Assembly (NCBI GenBank): GCA_964538875.1
Contig: CAZIHO010000028.1
Coordinates: 1 to 31,282 of the forward strand
Source: CAZIHO01 sp964538875
GTDB lineage: Bacteria; Pseudomonadota; Gammaproteobacteria; Chromatiales; Chromatiaceae
DNA length: 31,282 nt
Direction of reading: 5' to 3'
A model generated the notes under the pieces. It was not told the DNA's origin and ran no database searches. It was given only the letters and a program-made list of their open reading frames with translations. Shown piece by piece: positions 23,178 through 30,874 of the stretch (positions within the stretch are counted from its first letter, which is position 1; each line of letters begins with the position of its first letter). A program made the position numbers and the translations under genes.

Positions 23178-25508
23178 TTAACGGGTTAGGCTCGCGTAGA
23201 GCAGCGGGAGTTTTTCCGGCAAGCGGCCCACCTGGTCCAACACCAGGTAATTGCGGGCGCCGAAGATGCGACTCACGTATTGGTCAGCACGGGGGTCCAG
23301 GCTCATGCAGAAGGTTAGCACGCCGGTCTTGGCCAATTCTTCCACCGCCTTCTTGGCGTCATGTCGCAGGTACTGGGGGTCCCGCACGTCCACGTCCGCC
23401 GGTTCGCCGTCGGTGATGAGAATCACCAGCTTTTTCGCCGATCCCTGCCCCTTGAGATGGTGCCCGGCGTGACGCAGGGCGGCGCCCATGCGGGTCGAGA
23501 GTTGCCCGGTCATGCCCGCCAGCCGCGCCTTGGCTAGATCGCCCCAGGGTTGGTCGAAGTCCTTGAACCGATAGTAGCCTAGGTCATGGCGGCCGTCCGA
23601 GCAGAAGCCGTGGATGGCAAACGGGTCCCCCACCTTGGCGATGGCGTCGGACAGCAACACGCAGGCCTGGCGGGTCAACTCTAGTACCGAGTATTCCTGA
23701 CCCTGTACCTTGTCGTTGGTGGATTCAGACAGGTCCAGCAGCACCAGGATGGAGAAATCCCGCACCTTGCGTAGGGAGCGCATCATGATGCGGGGGTCCG
23801 GCTGACGGCCGAGGCGAATGTCGATGAAGCTGGTGATGGCGGCGTTGATGTCGATGTCGTCCCCATCCTCCAGCTTGCGGATGCGCTGCACGCCCTGGGG
23901 CTGGAGGGCATCCAGCAGAAACTTCATGCGATGAATGTCCCGCTTGTGGCGCTGGCTGATGGCCTCGATCAGCGCCAAGTCGCCGGTTTTGGGCCGCCGT
24001 TCCAACACCGTGGCCCAGGCGGGCCGCTCCAGTTGGATCTGGTAGTCCCACTCGGGATAGTGGTAGGGCGCCGAGATGGGCTCCTTGCCCTCCAGTTCGT
24101 TGATGGAGCAGCCTTCCTGGTCCAGGTAGAAGGGCGTCGCCAGCACCCAGACTTCCTGGGCATCGTCACCGGCCAGCTCGTTGTCCACCTCATCGATCAT
24201 TTCCATGAGGCTGACGTATTTGCGCACCTGCTGGGGGCGGTCATAACCGGCGCCGGCGGCCTGCTGGAAGTCAAATTCCTCGAAGGCCCAGAGATAGCGG
24301 TTGTCGTCCCGGTAGGGGGCAGTTTGCACATCGGTGCGGGGATTGAACGCCAGGCGCTTAGTCTGGAAGGCATGGGCTAGGGTGACGCCGATGTCCCAGG
24401 ACATGCGGTTGTCGTCCAGCCGGTTGGCCGCCACCGCATCCTGGAACAGGGCGCGACCCTGGGCGATCCAGGGATCCGGATCTTGGTAGCTGCCATCCAG
24501 CAGGGCGCGAGCCAGGCGGTTTAGATAATCCCCGGCGGTGGCGGATTGGTCCGGCGTGGCGCCATGCAGCCGGGACCAGAGTTGGCCCAGGCCGGGAAAG
24601 CGCCCCATGGCCAGGGCTTCGACCCGGGCATCCTCGATCAGTCCCACCAGTTGCATTTGCCAGGGATTGAGCCCCTCGGCAGACAGGGGTTGGCGGGTGG
24701 CGACCAGATGGGCGGCGCCATGGGCGGCACAGGCCCGGTAGATTTCCAGACCGGCAACGCCATCCAGGTCATCGAAGGCGTCCGGCAGGTGCAGCAGATA
24801 GTCCTCGATATAGGGGCGGGTGCCTTCCCGGGTTTCATAGTCGCCGGAGGTGGGGCGCATGAAGAAGTCCCGGGCCCAGAGAGCACGCAGATACATGTTG
24901 ATGCGGCGCTGCACGTCCACCAACAGGGTGCCCTTGCGCTCCTTTTGCAGCACCGCCAGGGATTCCTTGCTGGCCAGCCCGAAGTAGCGAATCTGTTCAT
25001 CGAACTGGGTCCGGTGGGCGTGGGCGCCCCACAGGGCCCAGCGGCGCAGCCCCCCTAGGGTGAGCTGGCCCAGTAATAGGTCCAGCTTATCCAGCATGGG
25101 GCGCACGCCCCGGGGCGCCTGGGCGACCAGGTGATTGATGAATTGCAGGTACTTACGCAACAGGTCCGGGTCGCCAAGCCGGTTGGCCGCCACCGGCGCG
25201 GTGGCCAGCAACAGTTCAATCACTGCCCCCGAGGTCTTGGACGCCAGGCCGAGCGCGGCGCTGGCCAGGTCCGGCACCAGATCCTCGCCGACTTCTTTGA
25301 CGATCTGGGGGACCGCCTCGATCCAGGTTTCCACCAGGGATGAGCCCCGGCCCAGTTGCGCCAGCGCGGCGGCGCCCTTCAAGTAATTGTCCAGGCCCCG
25401 GGGCGAGAATTGCTTGGCCGCCTCGTGCCAGTTGCTGTCCAGGGTCGCCCGCGCCTGGGGCGCCAGCGGTTCCAGCAGCTCCGCGTATTGTTCGAGATGA
25501 ATGCTCAT
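23178..25508 (-). CDS. cbbO: RuBisCO activase subunit CbbO (VWA domain)
   Basis: 776 residues, the usual CbbO size. CbbO is the adaptor of the CbbQO activase: its C-terminal VWA domain contacts RuBisCO while the CbbQ hexamer supplies ATP-driven remodelling that frees inhibited active sites. The VWA domain (about residues 575-776) has an intact MIDAS: DLSES in ILVLLDLSESTNDK, a downstream threonine in GMTGQLSTRMG, and ITDGEPADVD. The N-terminal two-thirds is helical and binds CbbQ in characterised systems. It lies 26 bases after cbbQ. The same architecture occurs in NorD, but the cbbLSQ neighbours decide for CbbO. Confidence 0.95.
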   Translation of the reverse strand: MSIHLEQYAELLEPLAPQARATLDSNWHEAAKQFSPRGLDNYLKGAAALAQLGRGSSLVETWIEAVPQIVKEVGEDLVPDLASAALGLASKTSGAVIELLLATAPVAANRLGDPDLLRKYLQFINHLVAQAPRGVRPMLDKLDLLLGQLTLGGLRRWALWGAHAHRTQFDEQIRYFGLASKESLAVLQKERKGTLLVDVQRRINMYLRALWARDFFMRPTSGDYETREGTRPYIEDYLLHLPDAFDDLDGVAGLEIYRACAAHGAAHLVATRQPLSAEGLNPWQMQLVGLIEDARVEALAMGRFPGLGQLWSRLHGATPDQSATAGDYLNRLARALLDGSYQDPDPWIAQGRALFQDAVAANRLDDNRMSWDIGVTLAHAFQTKRLAFNPRTDVQTAPYRDDNRYLWAFEEFDFQQAAGAGYDRPQQVRKYVSLMEMIDEVDNELAGDDAQEVWVLATPFYLDQEGCSINELEGKEPISAPYHYPEWDYQIQLERPAWATVLERRPKTGDLALIEAISQRHKRDIHRMKFLLDALQPQGVQRIRKLEDGDDIDINAAITSFIDIRLGRQPDPRIMMRSLRKVRDFSILVLLDLSESTNDKVQGQEYSVLELTRQACVLLSDAIAKVGDPFAIHGFCSDGRHDLGYYRFKDFDQPWGDLAKARLAGMTGQLSTRMGAALRHAGHHLKGQGSAKKLVILITDGEPADVDVRDPQYLRHDAKKAVEELAKTGVLTFCMSLDPRADQYVSRIFGARNYLVLDQVGRLPEKLPLLYASLTR

Positions 25509-25534
25509 GGGCCTACGCCGGACGCCGGGCCGAC

Positions 25535-26338
25535 CTAAAAGAAGGTCCCGACCGCCGCGTCCAGGGCGTCCCGCATGTCCGGATCGTCGGTGATGGGGCG
25601 CACCAGCGCCATGCGGCAGGCGGCCTTGGGGGCGACGCCCTGGGCGATCAGGCTGCCGGCATGGATCAACATGCGGGTGGAGAGGCCCTCATCCAGGCCG
25701 TGGCCCTTCAGGTTGCGGGAGCGCTCGGCGATGGACACCAACTGGTCCGCCGTGGACCCGGGAATGCCCGCTTCGTGGGCGACGATTTCCGACTCCACTC
25801 CGTGGGCCGGATAGTTGAAATCCAGGGCGCCAAACCGCTGCTTGGTGGACTGCTTGAGGTCCTTCATCAGGGACTGGTAGCCGGGGTTGTAGGAAATCAC
25901 CAGCTGGAAGTCCGGATGGGCCTGGATCAGTTCCCCTTTCTTTTCCAGGGGCAGCACGCGCCGGTTGTCGGTGAGGGGATGGATCACCACCGTGGTGTCC
26001 TGGCGGGCTTCTACCACCTCGTCCAGATAGACGATGGCACCGTGCCGGGCGGCCATGGCCAGGGGGCCGTCCTGCCAATCGGTGCCGGACGCGGACAATA
26101 GAAACCGGCCCACCAGGTCGCTGGCGGTCATGTCCTCGTTGCAGGCCACGGTAATCAGGGGCCGCTGGAGACGCCAGGCCATGTACTCCACGAAGCGGGT
26201 CTTGCCACAGCCGGTGGGGCCCTTGAGCATCATGGGCATACGTACCGAATAGGCGGCCTCGTAGAGTTCCACCTCATCGGCGACGGCGCGGTAATAGGGC
26301 TCTTGGCGGATGCGGTAAGGGTCGATGACGTGGGTCAT
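25535..26338 (-). CDS. cbbQ: RuBisCO activase AAA+ subunit CbbQ
   Basis: 267 residues, MoxR-type AAA+ ATPase. Walker A is GPTGCGKTRFVEY (about residues 38-50), Walker B AIVYLDEVVEARQD, and sensor regions follow in LVISYNPGYQSLMKDLKQST with the arginine-containing KQRFGALDF. In characterised systems CbbQ forms a hexamer that binds one CbbO and pulls on the RuBisCO large subunit to release inhibitory sugar phosphates. The ATG at 26338 has GAGGAGA seven bases upstream, so the 16 residues of upstream open frame are not used. It follows cbbS by 128 bases that contain a terminator-like hairpin. NorQ is the close relative; the operon points to CbbQ. Confidence 0.96.
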   Translation of the reverse strand: MTHVIDPYRIRQEPYYRAVADEVELYEAAYSVRMPMMLKGPTGCGKTRFVEYMAWRLQRPLITVACNEDMTASDLVGRFLLSASGTDWQDGPLAMAARHGAIVYLDEVVEARQDTTVVIHPLTDNRRVLPLEKKGELIQAHPDFQLVISYNPGYQSLMKDLKQSTKQRFGALDFNYPAHGVESEIVAHEAGIPGSTADQLVSIAERSRNLKGHGLDEGLSTRMLIHAGSLIAQGVAPKAACRMALVRPITDDPDMRDALDAAVGTFF

Positions 26339-26407
26339 GCCGGTCTCCTCGGGGCTAGGGGCGGCGGCTCGGCCCCTAGGCTGCAATTTAGAACAAAAAT
26401 TCTCAAT

Positions 26408-26440
26408 AAAAAGCCCCCGCCACGGGCATGCGACGGGGGC
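26408..26440 (-). terminator. Terminator-like hairpin between cbbS and cbbQ
   Basis: On the minus strand GCCCCCG (26440-26434) pairs with CGGGGGC (26419-26413) around a 14-base loop, followed by five T (26412-26408) and then ATTG. It should stop part of the transcripts after cbbS and lower cbbQO relative to cbbLS, or protect the cbbLS 3' end. Confidence 0.8.
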
Positions 26441-26466
26441 CCATCCGGTCAGTCCGGCCTGGCGGT

Positions 26467-26814
26467 TTAGACCGCCTTGCCCCGGAACACCACCATCTCG
26501 GCGCCCTTGGACTGTTTGGCGTTGTCAAAGCCCACCAGGCGGATGTGATTGTCCGGGTTGGCCTTGTGGCAGGCTTCTACTTCCTTGAGAATGGCTTCCA
26601 CATCGTTCTCGCCGAACATGGGCAGCTTCCACATGTACCAGTAATGGTCAAAGGCGTTTTCGGGCTCCACGTGCTCGATGGCCGGGTTCCAGCCCTTGGC
26701 CACGATGTATTCCACTTGCTTGCGAATATCCTTGTCGCTCATGGCTGGCAGGTAGGAAAAGGTCTCGAACTTGCGGCTATTCGGGTCGCTCAGCCGGGAT
26801 TTGTAGTCTTGCAT
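26467..26814 (-). CDS. cbbS: RuBisCO small subunit
   Basis: 115 residues, a form IA/IB-like small subunit. Eight copies cap the large-subunit octamer. Typical features are KFETFSYLPAMSDKDIRKQV, the WNPAIEHVEPENAFDHYWYM stretch, KLPMFGENDVEAILKEVEAC and HIRLVGFDNAKQS near the end. It sits 65 bases after cbbL, and GAGAGGATG precedes the ATG. The intergenic hairpin at 26848-26870 may tune its level. Partner of the cbbL gene in the same operon; no question of identity. Confidence 0.98.
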   Translation of the reverse strand: MQDYKSRLSDPNSRKFETFSYLPAMSDKDIRKQVEYIVAKGWNPAIEHVEPENAFDHYWYMWKLPMFGENDVEAILKEVEACHKANPDNHIRLVGFDNAKQSKGAEMVVFRGKAV

Positions 26815-26847
26815 GTCAACATCCTCTCAACGATCAGGTAGGTCGAT

Positions 26848-26870
26848 GGGGGCGGGCCGGCCCGCTCCCC
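26848..26870 (-). other. GC-rich hairpin between cbbL and cbbS
   Basis: GCGGGCC and GGCCCGC (26852-26865) form a perfect palindrome extended by GGGG and CCCC with one unpaired T. No T-run follows, so this is a stabilising or processing hairpin in the cbbLS mRNA rather than a terminator. Confidence 0.6.
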
Positions 26871-26879
26871 CCGGTCAAA

Positions 26880-28301
26880 TTACTTGTGGGCCAAGTCCAG
26901 CTTGTCCACGGTGTCGAACTCGAACTTGATTTCCTTCCAAGTCTCCATGGCCACCTTGAGTTCGGGGCTGGACTTGGCGGCCTTTTCGAGCACCGACTTG
27001 CCTTCCTTCTCGATGGCGATGCCCTGATTGCGGGCCTCGACACAGGCTTCCAGGGCCACCCGGTTGGCAGCGGCGCCGGCCGCGTTGCCCCAGGGATGGC
27101 CCAGGGTGCCGCCGCCGAACTGGAGCACCGAGTCATCGCCGAAGATGGTCACCAGCGCCGGCATGTGCCAGACGTGGATGCCGCCGGACGCTACCGCAAA
27201 GGCGCCGGGCATGGCGCCCCAATCCTGGTCGAAGAAAATACCCCGGCTGCGATCTTCCTTGACGTATTTTTCCCGCAGCAAGTCGATCCAGCCCAGGGTG
27301 GAGGCGCGGTCGCCTTCCAGCTTGCCGACCACGGTGCCGGTGTGCAGATGGTCGCCGCCGGACAGACGCAGGATCTTGGTCAACACCCGGAAGTGGATGC
27401 CGTGGTGGGGGTTGCGGTCTAGCACCGCGTGCATGGCCCGGTGGATGTGCAGCAGCACGCCATTGTCCCGGCACCAGTTGGCCAGGCCGGTGTTGGCGCA
27501 GAAGCCGCCGGTGATGTAGTCATGCATGATGATGGGCGCGCCGATTTCCTTGGCGTACTCGGCCCGCTTGTACATCTCTTCCGGGGTGGGCGCGGTCACG
27601 TTCAGGTAGTGGCCCTTGCGCTCGCCGGTCTCACGCTCGGCCTTGTTGATGGCTTCCATGACGAAGTCGAAACGCTGGCGCCAGCGCATGAAGGGCTGGC
27701 TGTTGACGTTCTCGTCGTCCTTGGTGAAGTCCAGGCCGCCGCGCAGGCACTCGTACACGGCGCGGCCGTAGTTCTTGGCGGACAGGCCCAGCTTGGGCTT
27801 GATGGTGCAGCCCAGCAGGGGACGGCCGTACTTGTTCATGACATCCCGCTCGACCTGGATGCCGTGGGGCGGGCCGCCGCAGGTCATGACGTAGGCGATG
27901 GGGAAGCGCACGTCTTCCAGACGCAGGGCGCGCACCGCTTTGAAGCCGAACACGTTGCCCACCAGGGAGGTGAACACGTTGACCACCGAGCCTTCCTCGA
28001 ACAGGTCGATGGGGTAGGCGATGAAGGCATAGAAGCAGGTATCGTCGCCCGGCACGTCCTCGATCCGGTAGGCGCGCCCCTTGTAGTAATCCATGTCCGT
28101 GAGCAGGTCGGTCCAGACCGTGGTCCAGGTGCCGGTGGAAGATTCGGCGGCCACGGCGGCGGCGGCTTCTTCCCGGTCCACCCCAGGCTGGGGCGTGATC
28201 TTGAACACCGCCAACAGGTCGGTTTCCTTCACCGAATAGTTGGGCTCCCAATAAGTCTGGCGATATTCTTTAACACCAGCGTTGTAGGTCTTCACGGCCA
28301 T
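26880..28301 (-). CDS. cbbL: RuBisCO large subunit (form I, IA type)
   Basis: 473 residues. The catalytic subunit that adds CO2 to ribulose bisphosphate. Active-site features are complete: GCTIKPKLGLSAKNYGRA, the carbamylated lysine and magnesium ligands in GGLDFTKDDENVNSQPF, HIHRAMHAVLDR, and loop 6 in GTVVGKLEGDR. The N-terminal AVKTYNAGVKEYRQTYW and the CbbQ/CbbO genes indicate form IA of the Q-associated kind; no carboxysome shell gene is next to it. AAGGAG lies 8 bases before the ATG at 28301; an upstream open frame to 28793 runs antisense to cbbR and is not real. First gene of the operon, divergent from cbbR. Confidence 0.98.
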   Translation of the reverse strand: MAVKTYNAGVKEYRQTYWEPNYSVKETDLLAVFKITPQPGVDREEAAAAVAAESSTGTWTTVWTDLLTDMDYYKGRAYRIEDVPGDDTCFYAFIAYPIDLFEEGSVVNVFTSLVGNVFGFKAVRALRLEDVRFPIAYVMTCGGPPHGIQVERDVMNKYGRPLLGCTIKPKLGLSAKNYGRAVYECLRGGLDFTKDDENVNSQPFMRWRQRFDFVMEAINKAERETGERKGHYLNVTAPTPEEMYKRAEYAKEIGAPIIMHDYITGGFCANTGLANWCRDNGVLLHIHRAMHAVLDRNPHHGIHFRVLTKILRLSGGDHLHTGTVVGKLEGDRASTLGWIDLLREKYVKEDRSRGIFFDQDWGAMPGAFAVASGGIHVWHMPALVTIFGDDSVLQFGGGTLGHPWGNAAGAAANRVALEACVEARNQGIAIEKEGKSVLEKAAKSSPELKVAMETWKEIKFEFDTVDKLDLAHK

Positions 28302-28384
28302 GGACTGACTCCTTGCTTCGGGGGTTTGGGTACACCTCGGCCAAACCGGCTGCGTTCGAGGTGGGGGCATGATGCGAGAAAGAG

Positions 28385-28390
28385 AGTATA
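28385..28390 (-). promoter_or_regulatory. cbbL -10 box
   Basis: On the minus strand this reads TATACT, about 85 bases before the cbbL ATG. No good -35 box lies 17 bases upstream (AATAAA), as expected for a promoter that needs CbbR to activate it. Confidence 0.5.
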
Positions 28391-28417
28391 AATAACAGTC
28401 GTGTTTTTTTATTGTTA

Positions 28418-28437
28418 TGATAGATTGATGTCTATCA
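28418..28437. promoter_or_regulatory. Probable CbbR binding palindrome
   Basis: TGATAGA (28418-28424) and TCTATCA (28431-28437) are perfect inverted copies six bases apart, with further symmetry outside (TTA/TAA with one indel). It stands in the divergent cbbL/cbbR spacer, 28 bases upstream of the cbbL -10. LysR proteins bind such dyads, so this is the likely operator for cbbL activation and cbbR autoregulation. Confidence 0.7.
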
Positions 28438-28485
28438 ATAATTCGCCGGGCTCCTCGGCCGGATGGACCCAGGAACCTACCCGTC

Positions 28486-29430
28486 ATGCGCCGCGCCACC
28501 TTTCGCCAACTCGAAATTTTCGAGGCCATCGCCCGCCTGAACAGTTTCACCCGGGCGGCGGAAACCCTACATCTGACCCAGCCTTCCATCTCCATGCAGA
28601 TCAAGAAGCTCACCGACAGCGTGGGTGTGCCCTTGATCGAGCAAATTGGTAAGAAGATTCGTCTGACCGAGGACGGCCGCGACCTGGCCCGGGCGGCCCG
28701 GGCGGTGTTCGAGACCCTGGACAACTTCGGCATGGCGGTGGCAGAGCGCCAGGGCCTCAAGCGGGGCCGTCTCGCCCTGGTGGCGGTGACCACCGCGTCC
28801 TATTTCGCACCCTGGTTGCTGGGCGCCTTCGCTAAGCGCCATCCGGGTATCGAGGTGTCCCTGGAGGTCACCAACCGGGAGCAGGTGCTCGCCAGCCTGA
28901 CGGAACACCGGGACGACCTCTATCTGCTCGGCCAACCGCCGGTGGAAATCGACGTGGTGGCCCGCGCCTTCATGGATAACCACCTGGTGGTCCTGGCGGC
29001 GCCGGACCATCCCCTGGCGGGCCTGGTGGGCATTCCCCTGGCGCGCCTGGCCCAGGAACCCTGGCTGATGCGGGAGGTGGGTTCCGGGACTCGCAAGGCC
29101 ATCGAGCGCCTATTCGCGGCCCAGGGGTTAGAGGTGCGGCCGCGCCTAGAGTTGGGCAGCAACGAGGCGGTTAAACAGGCGATCCTGGCCGGGCTGGGCA
29201 TTTCCGCCATGTCCTGTCACGCCCTGGTGCTGCACCAGGCGGGCCAGTTCGCAGTGCTGGACGCGGTGGGATTTCCCATCCGCCGCCACTGGTACGCGGT
29301 CTACCCGGCCAGTCATCGACCGTCGGTAGTGACCCAAGCCTTTTTGGACTTCTTGCTGGAACCCGCCACCATCGAGGCGGTGTTACCAGTAGGAATCCGC
29401 TGCGGTGGGGATGGGCATGCCAGTCGTTAA
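28486..29430 (+). CDS. cbbR: LysR-type regulator of CO2 fixation, CbbR
   Basis: 314 residues. The N-terminal winged helix-turn-helix (about residues 3-62: FRQLEIFEAIARLNSFTRAA, LHLTQPSISMQIKKL) and the C-terminal periplasmic-binding-protein-like effector domain are both complete. The linker GLKRGRLALVAVTTASYFAPWLL is close to known CbbR proteins. It should sense a metabolite such as RuBP, PEP or NADPH, depending on species, and activate cbb transcription. It is divergent from cbbL over a 184-base spacer holding a palindrome. The C-terminal tail CGGDGHASR is extra and probably not important. Assignment to CbbR rests on position plus overall similarity. Confidence 0.93.
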   Translation: MRRATFRQLEIFEAIARLNSFTRAAETLHLTQPSISMQIKKLTDSVGVPLIEQIGKKIRLTEDGRDLARAARAVFETLDNFGMAVAERQGLKRGRLALVAVTTASYFAPWLLGAFAKRHPGIEVSLEVTNREQVLASLTEHRDDLYLLGQPPVEIDVVARAFMDNHLVVLAAPDHPLAGLVGIPLARLAQEPWLMREVGSGTRKAIERLFAAQGLEVRPRLELGSNEAVKQAILAGLGISAMSCHALVLHQAGQFAVLDAVGFPIRRHWYAVYPASHRPSVVTQAFLDFLLEPATIEAVLPVGIRCGGDGHASR

Positions 29431-29785
29431 ACTCCCGGATTGCGCCTAGTAGCCGCCGAATAGCCTCATTAGGCCCTTAACCCAGGCAAATATCCGGCAA
29501 ATTACGCCTATTCACGACTCCGGCGCTTGACCAATTCCCGGAAAATCAGAATACTTCACCCTAGGCGGTTGGATTGCCTAAGACTCGCGCCTTTAGACGG
29601 TCGGGTAGCCAGCCACCTTTCTTACCTTCTCTTCCCAGTAGTACCGAGGTCCGCGCCGTTCCGGGGCGCATGGGCTCGCGTGCGTGCGTCTTGGGGAGAA
29701 GCTCGGGGGCGCGCCAGAGTCCAGGCCAGGGACTCCACCGGATCGGCCACCAAATCAAGAACACTCAAGATGGGGAGTCATCAGC
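29431..29785. other. Spacer and leader before the hydrogenase genes
   Basis: 355 bases with no gene. It contains a good promoter at 29527-29555 and then a leader of about 225 bases, with a small TAGGC/GCCTA hairpin near 29563. No riboswitch family was recognised. Confidence 0.5.
29527..29555 (+). promoter_or_regulatory. Sigma-70 promoter upstream of hydrogenase genes
   Basis: TTGACC (29527-29532), exactly 17 bases, AATACT (29550-29555): 5 of 6 and 4 of 6 matches. Predicted start near 29562, leaving an unusually long 5' leader of about 225 bases before the hydrogenase ATG. Confidence 0.6.
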
Positions 29786-30874
29786 ATGACGGAAACCTTT
29801 TACGACGTTCTGCGGCGACAGGGGATCAGCCGGCGCAGCTTCCTCAAATTTTGCAGCCTGACCGCCACGTCCCTGGGACTGGGTTCGGCAGCAGCCCCCC
29901 GGATCGCCGAAGCCATGGAGACCCAGCCGCGGACGCCGGTGGTGTGGCTGGAAGGGTTGGAATGCACCTGCTGTTCCGAGTCCTTCATCCGCTCCGCCCA
30001 TCCCCTGACCCAGGACGTGGTGCTGTCCATGCTATCCCTGGATTATCACGTGACCCTGATGGCCGCCGCCGGCCACCAGGCGGAGCAGCAACTCCACCGG
30101 ATCCGCGATAAGTACAAGGGCAAGTTCATCCTGGCGGTGGAGGGTAATCCGCCCCTCAACGAAGAGGGTATGTACTGCTTTGAAGGCGGCCGGCCGTTCG
30201 TGGAGATTCTCAAGGAAACGGCGGCAGACGCCCAAGCCGTGATCGCCTGGGGTGCCTGCGCGTCCTACGGTTGCGTGCAGGCCGCCAAGCCCAACCCGAC
30301 CCGGGCCACGCCCATCGACCGGGTCATCACCGGCAAGCCCATCATCAAGGTGCCGGGTTGCCCGCCCATCGCCGAGGTGATGACCGGCGTGGTGACCTAC
30401 CTGCTGACCTTTGGCCGCATTCCGGAATTGGACCGCCAGGGCCGCCCCAAGATGTTCTACGGTCAGCGCATCCACGATAAGTGCTATCGCCGGCCCCATT
30501 TCGACGCCGGTCAGTTCGTGGAGCATTGGGACGACGAGGCGGCCCGCAAGGGCTACTGCCTCTACAAGATGGGCTGCAAGGGTCCCACTACCTACAACGC
30601 CTGTTCCACAGTGCGCTGGAATAACGGCGTGTCCTTCCCAATCCAGTCCGGACACGGCTGCATCGGCTGTTCTGAGGACGGCTTCTGGGATAAGGGCAGC
30701 TTCTACGACCGGGTCACCGATCTCAAGCAATTTGGTGTCGAGGCCAACGCGGACAAGGTGGGCGGCACCGCCGCCGCTCTGCTGGGGGGCGCCGTGGCGG
30801 CCCACGCGGCGGTCAGCGCCTTGGCGCGGGCCCGCAACAAAACCGGTATCGACGTTCCGAAGGGGGACAAATAA
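29786..30874 (+). CDS. hyaA: [NiFe] hydrogenase small subunit, group 1, oxygen-tolerant type
   Basis: 362 residues. A Tat signal with twin arginines, SRRSFLK at residues 15-21, exports the folded enzyme to the periplasm. The three Fe-S clusters are supplied by LECTCCSES, GNPPLNEEGMYC, WGACASYGCVQ, VPGCPP, the distal-cluster HDKCYRR, YCLYKMGCKGP, CSTVRW and CIGCSEDGFW. The extra cysteines in ECTCC and in GMYC are those that make the 4Fe-3S proximal cluster of oxygen-tolerant membrane-bound hydrogenases (E. coli HyaA, Ralstonia HoxK). A C-terminal hydrophobic helix (AALLGGAVAAHAAVSALA) anchors it to the membrane. It oxidises H2 and passes electrons to a cytochrome b partner, not yet in view. 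The ATG has GGGAG nine bases upstream. The stop overlaps the next ATG. HupS or HoxK are equivalent names. Confidence 0.97.
   Translation: MTETFYDVLRRQGISRRSFLKFCSLTATSLGLGSAAAPRIAEAMETQPRTPVVWLEGLECTCCSESFIRSAHPLTQDVVLSMLSLDYHVTLMAAAGHQAEQQLHRIRDKYKGKFILAVEGNPPLNEEGMYCFEGGRPFVEILKETAADAQAVIAWGACASYGCVQAAKPNPTRATPIDRVITGKPIIKVPGCPPIAEVMTGVVTYLLTFGRIPELDRQGRPKMFYGQRIHDKCYRRPHFDAGQFVEHWDDEAARKGYCLYKMGCKGPTTYNACSTVRWNNGVSFPIQSGHGCIGCSEDGFWDKGSFYDRVTDLKQFGVEANADKVGGTAAALLGGAVAAHAAVSALARARNKTGIDVPKGDK

Noticed and set aside
27429..28391. 320-codon plus-strand frame opposite cbbL
   Set aside because: Antisense shadow of a high-GC gene; His/Val/Gly-rich with no domain.
28302..28793. N-terminal extension of the cbbL frame
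   Set aside because: It runs antisense to cbbR, and RuBisCO large subunits start at the AVKTYN region, which has its own ribosome site.
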